A stretch of DNA of 64,000 nucleotides, taken from positions 4,419,465 to 4,483,464 of the forward strand of contig JABAKD010000027.1 in NCBI GenBank assembly GCA_012845835.1, written 5' to 3'. Each line of letters starts with the position of its first letter. Within the stretch, counting starts at the first letter, position 1. This stretch comes from Undaria pinnatifida. Lineage: Eukaryota; Sar; Phaeophyceae; Laminariales; Alariaceae. The translations under genes and the position numbers were made by a program. This document shows, piece by piece, positions 21,222-31,254 of the stretch. A model generated the notes under the pieces. That model was given only the letters and a program-made list of their open reading frames with translations, ran no database searches and was not told the DNA's origin.

Positions 21222-21912
21222 ATGAAAATGAAAATACACCCCAGCTGTGAGATCGGAGATTTTGTCGAAACTCATCTTTGCAAGGTGTGTGTGATACTCC
21301 GATCGCGCGTATTACTGGGTGTGTGTCCTCATTAAGGATATAGGTTGGCGACTCCCCTTGGAACTACAGTGTAGCTTGTACGAGGGTCTACAGGGTGATT
21401 TTAGTCAGTCTGTGCGCGGAAACTATAAAACCCGTTTTTGAAGGGGGGGAAAACTGACAGCTGTGGAAGGAAATGCAGCAGTTTATCAAGTGTATGCTGT
21501 AAGTCGTACAACCGGTGAGGAGAGGGCGGAGTGTTCGAAGGGTTGGGGTTGGGGGGGGGGGTTCGGGGAAGGGGGCGGCGGGGGGAGGGGAAGGGGATTT
21601 CCAACAGCTTTAGGCCGCATATATGTAGGGACTTGCTATACACGTGGTGCTAGGTCCAGGCGATGGTTCGGGTGGTGGGCAAGGAGGGGGCGTTTGGGGG
21701 GGGGGGGGGGATGAATTGAAGCTACGGCATGGATGGCTAGAAATATAATGAGGTGATGTCAATTGCCTGGTAGATATAGACTATACATTATTATAAAAAT
21801 AAAAATACACTCCAGCGGTGATATCGAAGATTTTGTCGAAACTAATCTTTGTAAGCTGTGTGTGAACTCCGATCGCGCGTATTACTGCTGTGTGTGTCCT
21901 CAGTAAGGAATT
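21222..21912 (+). repeat. Family C: C1, G-run, C2, then a partial C1
   Basis: C1 at 21222-21530, G-rich linker at 21541-21597, C2 at 21600-21775 (GCATATATGTAGGGACTTGC, CACGTGGTGCTAGG, AGCTACGGCATGGATGGCTAG), then the start of another C1 at 21793-21912. This is the clearest example of the module order. Confidence 0.7.
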
Positions 21913-22317
21913 GTAGCACACCCATTATTACGCAAATAATATACACATCACAAAGCACGCATGATACTGGATCGCTAGAAAGACGTTGCGTGTTGCGCAC
22001 CGCAGGTTTGTGTGATATAATGGTTACCTTCTCGTGTGCAAAGTAATCGTAGTCTACTTGGTGGTGGTTGTTGGTCCTGTATCCTGTGCCCTTTGGTGTG
22101 GCTTTTGGTCTCTGATCGCCGGCGTAGGTTGCAGAAGGTGCGGCTTTATCATCATCGAAGAACGCGGTAACTTCGCGAATGGATGTCACATACGCCTGTG
22201 GTGTGTAAATGTATGCGAAGTATGAATACTCGGTCGGTAAGCAACTCAGAGTACTTCGACTTTTGTGTGAAGAACACAGCCGCTTCGACTACTGCTGTTA
22301 GCATAATAAACCCGTCC
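21913..22317. other. No gene seen
   Basis: Short antisense frames only. GCGAAGTTACCGCGTTC-like sequence near 22160 (inverted) resembles 20700-20730, so part of this is dispersed repeat. Confidence 0.35.
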
Positions 22318-22672
22318 CGCCCCCGTTTTGATCAAAATCAGGCCCCCACGTCCTTAAAAACTCCGCCCTCCCCTCACCGGATATTCGACTTACAGGATTC
22401 ACTTGATAAACTCATGCATCTCCTTCCACAGCTGTCAAATTTTGTCCCTCTCAGAAACGGGTTTTATAGTTTCCGCGCACAGACTGCCTAACATCACCCT
22501 GTTGACCCTGATAGCTACACTGTAGTTGCAAGGGGAGTCGCCGACCTATACGTATCCTTAATGAGGACACACAACCCGTAATACGCGCGATCGGAGTATC
22601 ACACACAGCTTGCAAAGATGAGTTTCGACCAAATATTCGATCTCACAGCTGGAGTATATTTTAATTTATATA
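22318..22672 (-). repeat. Family C, module C1, inverted copy
   Basis: Reverse complement of C1 from the GTAAGTCG.A.A end (22375) through CTCATTAAGGATA..TAGGTCGG to CCAGCTGTGAGATCG at 22645. It carries TACGTATAGG where the 40.99 kb copy has TATAGG. Confidence 0.7.
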
Positions 22673-23300
22673 GACCAATAATATATTTACCTCCATAAAC
22701 AAGACGCAAGATGACACCCCCTGGAACGAAGTAGTTTACAGCCTATGATACCACACAGATCCTATTGCATAGAACCGCACCCCACCCTCGTTTTAGCGCC
22801 AATTTCGACAATCCATCTGCTTGGAATTATTTTTTAGTGCCGGGTAAGCTGAAAGCTGTTAGTTTTGCCGCAGGATCAAGGCACAGGGGTTATTGGGATC
22901 CAGAAATATGATCGTACGGACACTGGACGTGGGTGTATACCGTATTTTATAAAAATTGAAAAACGTTATCTGTGAGTACTACCGATTGAATGGTTAAAAC
23001 TTAACTTTGCAAGCTGCGTGGACATTATGTTTCGCTATATTTAAAAAAATGAACAAAAAGGACGTGGATGTATATTTTAAAAAATGACAAAATACACTTT
23101 AGCTGTGAGATTGACCAAAAAGGTTTTGTGATCAAAACTCAGCTTTGCAAGCTGCGTGTGACACTTCGATCGCGCGTGTGAAGGATACAGGCCAGTGACG
23201 CCCCTGCTAATGCCAGGGCCACCAGGACCAAGACGTTCAACCTTGTTCTGCGCACGGAAACTGCATAACCCGCGTTGAGGGGGACTAAACCAGACATATG
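22673..23300 (+). repeat. Family C-related variants
   Basis: 22925-23020 and 23070-23300 are two successive related copies (AAAATTGAAAAACG.TATCTGTGAG; AAAATACACTTTAGCTGTGAG, CTCAGCTTTGCAAGCTGCGTG, CACTTCGATCGCGCGTG, GGATACAGGCCAGTGACG). The second resembles 61170-61360. The first 250 bases are unassigned. Confidence 0.55.
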
Positions 23301-23599
23301 TGGAATTCAGTATGCATGAAACAATAAGTGTTTTAGCCAGAGTTAACTTTTGGAGAGGGCTACTTGGGTCTACCGGGTTCGTACGCAAGTTCTTGTGTAC
23401 TCCCTGTATATGTCCTTTTTTTTGCCCTGTATATGTGGCAGGCCAGCAGAGGTCCAGCCCAAGCCTGATGCTCGGGTTGCTGTCGAGTCATCGTGCAGCG
23501 TGGTATATGTGCTGGATGTATTTGTATGTGCTGGAAGCATGATGATACACAGTACTGGAATGTGATGGAATTCGATGGGTAGAAGGTGAGGAGTTCATG

Positions 23600-23805
23600 T
23601 TCAGTGTAGTACCGAATGTACCTGGTATGGCAGTGTTCACGCAATGCCTGTGCATACTTGTATGGTATACGATTACTCGACACGACGATTCAGTACGAGG
23701 CAGTGTAGTACCGTATGTATGGCGTAATCACGCAATGCGTATGCATACTTGTACAAGAACGGTATACGAATACTCGACACGACGATTCAGTACGAAGCAC
23801 CAACA
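23600..23805 (+). repeat. Tandem duplication of about 100 bp
   Basis: CAGTGTAGTACCGAATG.. at 23602 and CAGTGTAGTACCGTATG.. at 23701 head two copies sharing CACGCAATGC, GCATACTTGTA, GGTATACGA.TACTCGACACG and ACGATTCAGTACGA. Only the first has TACCTGGTA (23619-23627); the second has TA at the same position. Confidence 0.85.
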
Positions 23806-24580
23806 ACACTCTGTTGTGACTGCCGAGAGCAGCGCGTCTGGTACCTGGTACGTGATATAGTCGAAGGCCAAGCTATCAAATAATAATACAATTCATTACT
23901 CATGACACATGACAATAACCCACCACCTGAATTTTCTCTGCCGCGATTCGAAAAAAAAGTCGAGCTTGAAGAAGCAACATCATTTTGTCGTCATGCTATT
24001 CAAATAACAAGTTCATGCAATCTACCAGAACACGTCCACACGCACAAAATCACATGCATCCATCCGCGGTGGGCGCGGCCTTTTCTATCCAAATGGCACA
24101 AAGATACCACGATGACACTAAAAACATCAACTACTACTACTGCTGTAGATTATGTGCATCTTCCATTTGATGCACGAGCACTGCTGCTGAGTAACACTCT
24201 ACTATCTAACGAGCACTGTACACTACACACAGGGGAAGGGGGGGGGCACTCACAACGCAGTAAGATTTACTACCGTGTGGTTGCGTGTTCACCAAGCCAT
24301 GAACTGCGTGCCTGCTATGCATGACATGCTTGGTGCTGCACGGGATTCAAACTTCATCTAAACGCAAATATAAGGACCATTTGATAAACTATTAAAATAC
24401 AAACGGTTCTTAAATTAGATACGATATTGGTATCAAATTGCCATGCCAAAATACCCACAACCCACACACACCATTATATATTTGCGTGATTTTGGATAAA
24501 AGCACGACCACAACACGCAAGGCCATCGCCCATACCCAAAACCAAACAAAGAGATCAGGAAGGGGGGAAGAATAACTCAC
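23806..24580. other. No gene assigned
   Basis: Frames on the plus strand (for example 23902-24324) lack domains and splice support. If the minus-strand exon at 24.58-24.75 kb is real, its next exon should lie to the left of it, but no phase-1 candidate was convincing. Confidence 0.3.
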
Positions 24581-24752
24581 CGAATCTGCCTTGGACCAGC
24601 ACAGACACCACTGGAGTGTCAGGATCAAAGGAAGAAGCCTTCAGCGTAGCTCCTGTCGAGTAATTGCTGTTGCTGCCGCGCTTGGGCGAGCTCTCAACAG
24701 GCATAACAGATGAATTCGCACGCTTACTGTTAGCAGAGCTGGAAGCCATCAT
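24581..24752 (-). CDS. Candidate 5' coding exon of an unidentified gene
   Basis: Minus strand. An ATG-ATG at 24752-24747 opens a 57-codon frame, MMASSSANSKRANSSVMPVE.. to ..PVVSVLVQGRF, leaving one base (G) before a good splice donor, CG|GTGAGT, at 24580. The sequence is Ser/Asn-rich and polar at the N-terminus and ends with a hydrophobic beta-like stretch (VVSVLV). Codon composition is more balanced than in the surrounding repeats. No acceptor-bounded partner exon was identified, and I do not recognise the family. It could also be chance open sequence. Confidence 0.4.
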
Positions 24753-25939
24753 GCTTGTCTGTTGTTCTTGCACTGCTCAAAAAAGAGCAAACAGCAACAA
24801 CAGCCTAAACTTTCTGTATGTTGTTGTTATTGCTTCGATGTAGCTCACGTCCTGTGTGCAATCAACCGCGTGGCTGGCTTGGGGGTGTGGTGGTTGAGTA
24901 CGACGTGGAGCAAGTGGGCGGGGCAACTCTGTGCGTTGTCTCGGGGGAGGAGCCCGGCGGCGGAGACACAGAGGGCGGGAGATGGGAGATGGGAGATGGG
25001 AGATGGGAGTCGGCGTAGCAGCGAAAAAGCTAAAAAAGCTTGGTGGGTCTGGATGGAACTTGACCCATCGAAATCCAGTTGTTTAATTATTTGCGGCTCC
25101 GAAAACTTTTCGTCAAATACTGGTTCGGTAGCGTATCTACTCGTATACTGGTGTACCAGTAGATACTTATTAGATACATACTGGTGGATGCTGGTGATAT
25201 ACTGGGTGCGGCGTGCGGCGTAGAGGGGTATCGTAGATCTGGTAGAACTACAGCACAGGCATACTCAGCTGTTCAAGCACTCAGGGCAGCGCTGCAGCAC
25301 GGCAGTGCAACAGCAGTAGGAGTGTAGCAGCTTAGCACAGCAAGAGGGTAGCACAGCAGCAGCAACAGCAGCAGCAGCAGCAGCAAAACCGGAACATAAA
25401 ATTATACCTAGAAGTAGAGAAGCAACGGGGGAGGTTGGCTTGGCAGCTTGGCACTTGGCTGTGTTCTAGCTTGTTGCAGCTCATCAGCCAGGACTCGTAC
25501 TGCTGCGACAAGGTATGTCATGTACGAGTACAGCAGTCTGCAGACGGGACTCTGCTGTTGTTGTGTGTGTTGTGAGTTGTGGCAAAGGCTTGCTGGAGTC
25601 AAGACTGCTGCGGTGCACCACTGCTGTCCTGAGGTTGTGTTGTTTTTGTTGTTGCTGTTGTTGCGGTTCCTGTTGTCCTCGCAACCTAATGGCCATAGGT
25701 CATGAGAAACAAAAAACAAAAAACCACGTGCGGTCAACGAAGAAGGCGAAGAGAGGAAGGCCCAGCAAACCATGCGAAATCGGTATAACAACTCTCTGAT
25801 TTGAACTCTCATCTACACTCAAGACTCCTCCTGCTGCTGCTGCTGCTGCTGCTCGATCGACGATAGATAGGAGCTGTGAGCTGTGACTTACGAGGTACGA
25901 AAGACTTCCAGATACTTTTTACCATAATACGCACTCGCA
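24753..25939. other. No gene assigned; CAG/CTG-rich
   Basis: Upstream of the candidate exon. GATGGGAGATGGGA repeats lie at 24980-25010, (CAG)n at 25360-25384 and (CTG)n at 25828-25852. Frames rich in Cys, Leu or Gln come from these. Confidence 0.35.
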
Positions 25940-26272
25940 TACAGCCGGTCGCCCCGCTGGCGTATCAGGTTATCCTCGAGCCTGGTATAGGTCAGTTTCG
26001 TGAGTTCGAATCCCCTCGAGTGCATACTCGTATAAATTCGTGGGGACCTTTTCTTGCGCACAAGTTTACTTGCGGAAAACGCTAGAGCGTGAGTTAGCAA
26101 CACTCGATGAAAAATCGACGAGCAGTGGGATTGCTGAACCCTAATGCGCGATAAAAAAATGAAGGCAAGAACCGGGGGGAAGAAGGGACGACACCTGTGA
26201 CCACGGCTTGTCCAGAAGCTGGAAAGTAGAAGTGTGCGCAAAAAAGAATAAGAAATAAAAAACATGCTGTTT
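25940..26272 (+). repeat. SINE-like family B, plus-strand copy
   Basis: Head GCCGGTCGCCCCGCTGGCG, TATCAGGTTATCCTCGAGCC and TTTCGTGAGTTCGAATCCCC (B box), then AAAACGCTAGAGCGTGAGTT, CGACGAGCAGTGGGATTGC, GCGCGATAAAAAAATGAAGG, GGGGGGAAGAAGGGACGACA, CCACGGCTTGTCCAGAAGCT. Block order parallels family A (head, CGATAAAAA..AAGGCA, G-rich, CACATAGC/CACCTGTGACC), so the two families look related. Confidence 0.65.
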
Positions 26273-26469
26273 GACTGCAAGAGGTTGGTAAGAGGCACAG
26301 CACGTATCATCCCAGCTTGGATGGCCATCAGTTCATCAGTTCAGATGTTTACTCTTTGTCTCGTAGAGCGTGACGTGTGGAGCTGGACGTTGTTACAACG
26401 GCACTTGCTTGACTCTCCACGTCTACGTACGTATTACTGGTACGTACGGTACCTTGATGTGCGTCTCGC

Positions 26470-26973
26470 TCTATCATGACTCTTTACCAGATAAAGTACC
26501 GGTACCCCTCGTACCTGATCCTTGGTACCTTTTCTTTCTTTTCCTTTTTCCTTTTTTCGTTTTCTTGTCTTGTCTTTCCTTTCCTCAATCTTCTTTTCTT
26601 TTCTTGTTTCTTTTTTCCAATTGACTTGCGTCTGTCGTGCGTATGCGTAGTGGTAGATACTATTAATAAGTGCAATATATAAGTGGTGGTCTTTCTTGGG
26701 TGGCAAGCGGTATAGTCGGTTTTTCCAGGCGCGAGTAGTGAGACGTATGCACCAGTTTGGACCTGGCACATCGTAGGCTGACTCCCGATTTCACTTTTAT
26801 ATGTTTCTGATGGAGGCACGGATTGCGTCAGCTGTGATATATTCGTGTACCACCTTTGGTTTGTATGTGTTTTTCCTTGGGGTATTCCTCAGCTCCAGAG
26901 TGACTGGAGCCTGTCCTGTGACCACGGACTTGATTATGCGAGTTAATGTGAGAACAACAACAACAACAACAGC

Positions 26974-27014
<41 letters not shown>
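26470..27014 (+). repeat. Dispersed family G copy 2 with (AAC)n tail
   Basis: Collinear with 18104-18602 from the pyrimidine-rich head (26525-26620) through CAATTGACTTGCGTCTGTCG to GTTAATGTGAG, then directly an (AAC)n microsatellite at 26951-27014. A microsatellite fused to a constant 3' end is typical of target-primed retroposons, but no reverse transcriptase is present here. Confidence 0.7.
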
Positions 27015-27735
27015 CCTGATACCAGGTTCGTGGCAGATGACCCAGTACGAACGCAACGTACGAGCGTACAGGGTAGCCCATTAATACACCAATTAAACAA
27101 AATAATAGCAGTGACATTGTCTGAGGATGTCGCATGCCGTTGGGTATAAATAACGGGAGACAACCAACACGTGGACCTCGTTTGTATTTATATTAATAGT
27201 GGCTTTACCTTTTCCTCCGAGTGGCAAACACCAGTCAGTTCGCTCCCGCGTTGTTTTTTTATTTATTTATTTTATATCCTCCGGCGGACGTGGAAAAATA
27301 AGCTTAGGCTCACCACACTTCCACGTATTTTCATACAAGTTGTGTGTCGATATAACTCAATTGCATCGCAATCCAGTGTTAGCTGGCGTGTCCTTCAGTT
27401 CCCATGATTGCGATAGCGCGAGCTGTCCCTACCGGCGGTCCCCGTTACTACTCCGACAAGACAAGCTGCCGTTGTACACGGATGCTTGAGTATGTCGACC
27501 CGCCCTGACCCCTGGGGGTCAGGTGCGTTGGAGATAGCCACCCGGAACGGCATTCCGGGTCGTGTGGGACTTGCGCAAGCTCACCCACTAACAAAACCCC
27601 CGTTCATGAGAACACAGCCTTCCGCCGGACTTGGTCCATTTACGGTCCACCCTATCCACTCGGGCGTTGGTCCTCGGAGACACGCAGGTACACGCAAGCA
27701 CACCCTGGACTACAAACAATGACCTCTGCAATAGC
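27015..27735 (+). repeat. Repeat L and unassigned sequence
   Basis: 27262-27412 (TATTTATTTATTTTATATCC, CTCCGGCGGACG, GGAAAAATAAGCTTAGGCTC, TTCCACGTATTTTCATAC, GTGTGTCGATATAACTCA, TAGCTGGC) is collinear with 36470-36630. The rest shows no gene. Confidence 0.6.
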
Positions 27736-27754
27736 AATGAAATGTGGTCCAATG

Positions 27755-28095
27755 GACGGGTCTATTGTCGTCGGCAATGCCTATCGGTGGATACCTTCCC
27801 CAATCAACTGTAGCCTGCAAAGGCCATCGATGGACACGCTTTACATTCTATTGTGGTGGACGATGCCTATCGATTGACTATATCACCCGTCAGTCAGTTG
27901 TCTCCGACAATATCTATCGATAAAAACCTATTGTCGCTGATAGTATACTTTCAAGTATATCAAAAGACGCCTTCCGGAGTCTATTGTCGCCGATAATACC
28001 TATCGATAGACACCTTCGACAATCTACAGACACCTTCTACATCGATAGGTTTCCCTTGTCCATTGTCGACGACAATACATATCGATAGATTTTCT
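27755..28095 (+). repeat. Array of TCTATTGTCG..CCTATCGATAG units
   Basis: Six degenerate units of about 40-65 bp, each with TATTGTCG.CG and A(C)CTATCGATAG or a one-base variant. The palindrome ATCGAT recurs. Confidence 0.65.
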
Positions 28096-28460
28096 CTCTC
28101 GTCTTTCGTTGAAGCAATAACCCATTGCTGTGTCCAATGTCTAGAGTTTGATTACACATTATCCAACTACTTCAAGTGTCTCCCTTCTTTCCTCCCTTCC
28201 CTCCTGCCTCCCCTCCCCCCGCGCCCCCCGCTTCTACCCCCCCCCCCCCGCCGCCTCCCTCCCGTCCTCCCCTCTCGAAGAACGAAAACGAACCAGCCGC
28301 CCACGCATCCCACACCCCACCCCCCCCGTCCCTTTTGTAATTTGCATCTCATATTTTCGCGCAAGCACAGGCAAACAAGGAGAGAGACAAGCACCAAGAC
28401 ACGGCAAGATTTTTCGACACCGAACCATCCAATAATCCAGTCATCCAACAATCCAACCTT
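28096..28460. promoter_or_regulatory. Pyrimidine-rich region upstream of the LRR gene
   Basis: 28180-28345 is almost pure C/T on the plus strand with long C runs, directly upstream of the LRR start codon. It may be promoter or 5' UTR, possibly holding a further 5' exon. No TATA motif stands out. Confidence 0.3.
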
Positions 28461-28716
28461 ATGGTGATCGCACGGAGCTTGAAAGACGCAGCGCGATTAG
28501 GTGGCGCCACCACCTCCCTGCTACTAAGAAGAAGCGAGGACTTGGTCTGCCAAAACATGATGTGCGCTAAGTTGGGAGAGGCATGTTTGTGCCGACTGGC
28601 GGTCCACCTGTCCAGGCTTCGCGGTCTTCGGGAATTGGACGTTGCGGAGAACGATCTGGAGATCCTTCCTGAACCTGTCTTCGATCTGCCGGAGCTAGAG
28701 GAGCTGGATGTTAGCG
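28461..28716 (+). CDS. Leucine-rich repeat protein, exon 1
   Basis: A two-exon gene of 165 codons. Exon 1 starts at the first ATG of its frame and encodes residues 1-85. The N-terminal 50 residues are polar to helical with four cysteines. LRR 1 (about 53-75) is LRGLRELDVAENDLEILPEP, and LRR 2 (about 76-98) starts here and is cut by the intron. The donor is GCG|GTGGGT at 28717, leaving one base. Joining to exon 2 restores an unbroken repeat (LDVSG-NGLTLIP). The 23-residue consensus LxxLxxLDVSxNxLxxLPxx is that of cytoplasmic, RSU-1/plant-type LRR scaffolds, which act in protein-protein binding; partner and pathway cannot be inferred. An additional upstream exon is possible. Confidence 0.8.
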
Positions 28717-29269
28717 GTGGGTTTCGTTTTTACGCAGGTGTCGCCCATTCTGCACTCGTTCATCCGCCCTGTTTGCTTGTGTCAAAGTGCTCTAAGCTCT
28801 ACTACCGGTATATGACACGAACTTCAAAGCGACCGCGGCGAAACCAGCCGTCGTGCTGTTGTTATAGTTGCTGTTTTGTTGTTTTCAGGTTGTTGCTGCT
28901 GCTGTTGTTGTTGTTGTTGTTGTGGCTGTGGTTGTGGTTGTGGTTGTGTTTGTGGTTGCTGTTGCTGTTGCTGTTTGTTGCTGTTGCTGTGCTGAGGTTT
29001 TGTTGATGTTGACGTTGTTGTACTTTCATATTTCACACCAAACCGCTACTTCTATGTACCCAACGGCACCTACCATTTGTTGTCTTTCACCTTAGTGACC
29101 AAACCACACCATTATGTCTACCCAACGGCACGCAAAACGTAAAACTCAGACCCCAGAACACGCAGGGTCCGTGTTGTATATATATACTTTTTTATATATA
29201 TAAATGCTCGTGTGCACGAATACACGCCGATTCTCCTGCAGGGATGCAACTTCACAGATAGTGTTGCCT

Positions 29270-29650
29270 ATTGGAACGATAATCGATTCCAATCCGATAT
29301 GGACCTAGAGAACACCAGTTTCGACCGAAAAAACGTCTTGTATCGGATCGGATCGGATCGCTAAAAACTCAAAAAAACTTCGATTCCAATACGATATCCG
29401 ATATGCGAGGAGGAAGTACGAAAATGTAGAAGTATAATACTGCCTACGAAGGAGCGCGCATTTTTATTTCCTTTATTTACCTTGGACCCTCTCAACCGGA
29501 GGAGGTGGGAAGGAGGGAGAGGTAGAGCAACAGCCCCTCACCGCTATAAGAAACGCGTTCATATCGGATATCGGTACGTTTTTTTTCCGATACAATTACC
29601 GATCCGATTTTTTGTTTATCGGAACTACTGATACGATATAAAACACTACC
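29270..29650. mobile_element. hAT-MITE-like element within the LRR intron
   Basis: The ends are AGTGTTGCCTATTGGAACGA on the left and, inverted on the right, AGTGTTTTATATCGTATCAG. Inside are many CGATATCGGAT and GATCGGATCGG palindromes in both orientations. AGTGTT ends resemble those of hAT-type transposons. I could not define an 8 bp target duplication. Confidence 0.4.
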
Positions 29651-30326
29651 ATACAATAGTCACATGGTTACGTCGTCATATCCCACTGAGTGCACATGAA
29701 GAGGACACAGCAGCCAATACGATCGTACTGCTGTGCACAGCAGTGCACAAGAAAAAAATAACCACTATGAATTGCTGTTGGTACCTGGTACAGCACTACT
29801 ATATCATACGAATGATAGCAAGGCCTGTATATCAACAAGATTCAAATCGATGTTGAATTTTGGGCTGCTTTTGTTGCCATCTCAGGATGACTTTGTTCCA
29901 GACGGGCTGTTGTGTAAGAAGGGGGACGCTGTAGATTCCACCGTAAATATGCATGTTCCATATGATTCTCCTACTATTCCTGTGTAATATATCTGAGTAT
30001 TGACCTGAAATTCGTCGAACTCACGGCTGACGTCCTTGAACATTAGTTATAAAATCTACTACTGTAGATTTAACCGTCAATGCTACTTCTGCCATTCCTA
30101 TATTCAGACCACTCCTACTCCTACTATTCCTATGATACGGCTACCACTACTGTTTTCCCGGTATCTACGAAATGCCATGTACTATATCGTAGGTATGCCA
30201 GGTCTACCGCAGTTGGACTGTTAGCTAACAGCAGCAGCACTACCCGGTACTGCTGCTGCAGCTTGTTGGTTATATAGACTAAATAGGTTATTTCCTATTT
30301 GCCTTTCGCGGCAAAAAGCGGAAACA

Positions 30327-30478
30327 CGAAGCCGGTGGGACTCGAACCCACGACATATCATTTGATGGTTACATAGAACTACCCACTGAGCTACGCAGTC
30401 ACCGTTACTACGTAGCTCAGTGGGTAGTTAATATGGTGACTACGTAGCTCAGTGGGTAGTTCTATATAACCAACATAG
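30327..30478. repeat. tRNA-like sequence with two extra inverted 5' halves
   Basis: On the minus strand, 30327-30404 has an A box (TAGCTCAGTGGGTAG) and B box (GGGTTCGAGTCCC) in tRNA spacing, but the anticodon arm does not pair. Immediately to the right, on the plus strand, the 5' half TACGTAGCTCAGTGGGTAGT occurs twice (about 30411 and 30443), making a head-to-head inverted repeat. Confidence 0.6.
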
Positions 30479-31254
30479 CTCACGAGTGCCTTGTGCTTGG
30501 CACCCTGTTATAATACCAGGTTGCTTTCTCGCTTCTGCGTAACGCCCATCTTTATAGTGGCGGTACAATTTTGCCATATGACAACAATTTATTTAATAAC
30601 AACAGCGCAGCAAGTTGCAGCAGACATCAGCAAGCAACACTGCGCAGTGTCATGGCGTACCAGTGTACCCTCCTTCCGTTTTCCACAGCTTGAGCGCTCC
30701 CTTCGTCTGCGTAGGTAAACGCGTCGGAAAACAATTGACGTTTTGAAAATGGGCAACAAGCAACAAGCCAACAACAGCACGGTGACAGCAGCAACAGCAA
30801 GTTGTGTCGTAGCAACCGTACTTCTAGTAATACCGGTATAGTATACATCCGGGCAACCTCATCCAACTTTCCATAGCTTGGTCGCCCCTTTTGACTACTT
30901 TCACTACAACAGTAGTATTGTAAAACAGGCGTGAACTGGATCTGGCAGTGGTGGAGCTGGTCGTGTTGGTGTTGGTGGTGGTGCTGTTGCCTTCTCTCGA
31001 TCGCAAACATGTACACGCGACCAACATATCACATGTGTTAGTTACTAAAAAACACCTGGTACCAGCATGTGATAAACGAGTACAACACCGATATCCCCGC
31101 GCCGCGCTCTCAGCAAGTGCATCCAACTGTCAGTTGTCAGCGCTGAGTAATTGGTTCAGCAGGTGGCTCCTTTTAGCGAGCATCTGCTGCTTGGTAGTGC
31201 TTGTTTTCCTCGCCCTGGTGTATTCCGGACGTGAGGGACGATACAATCCTCTTT

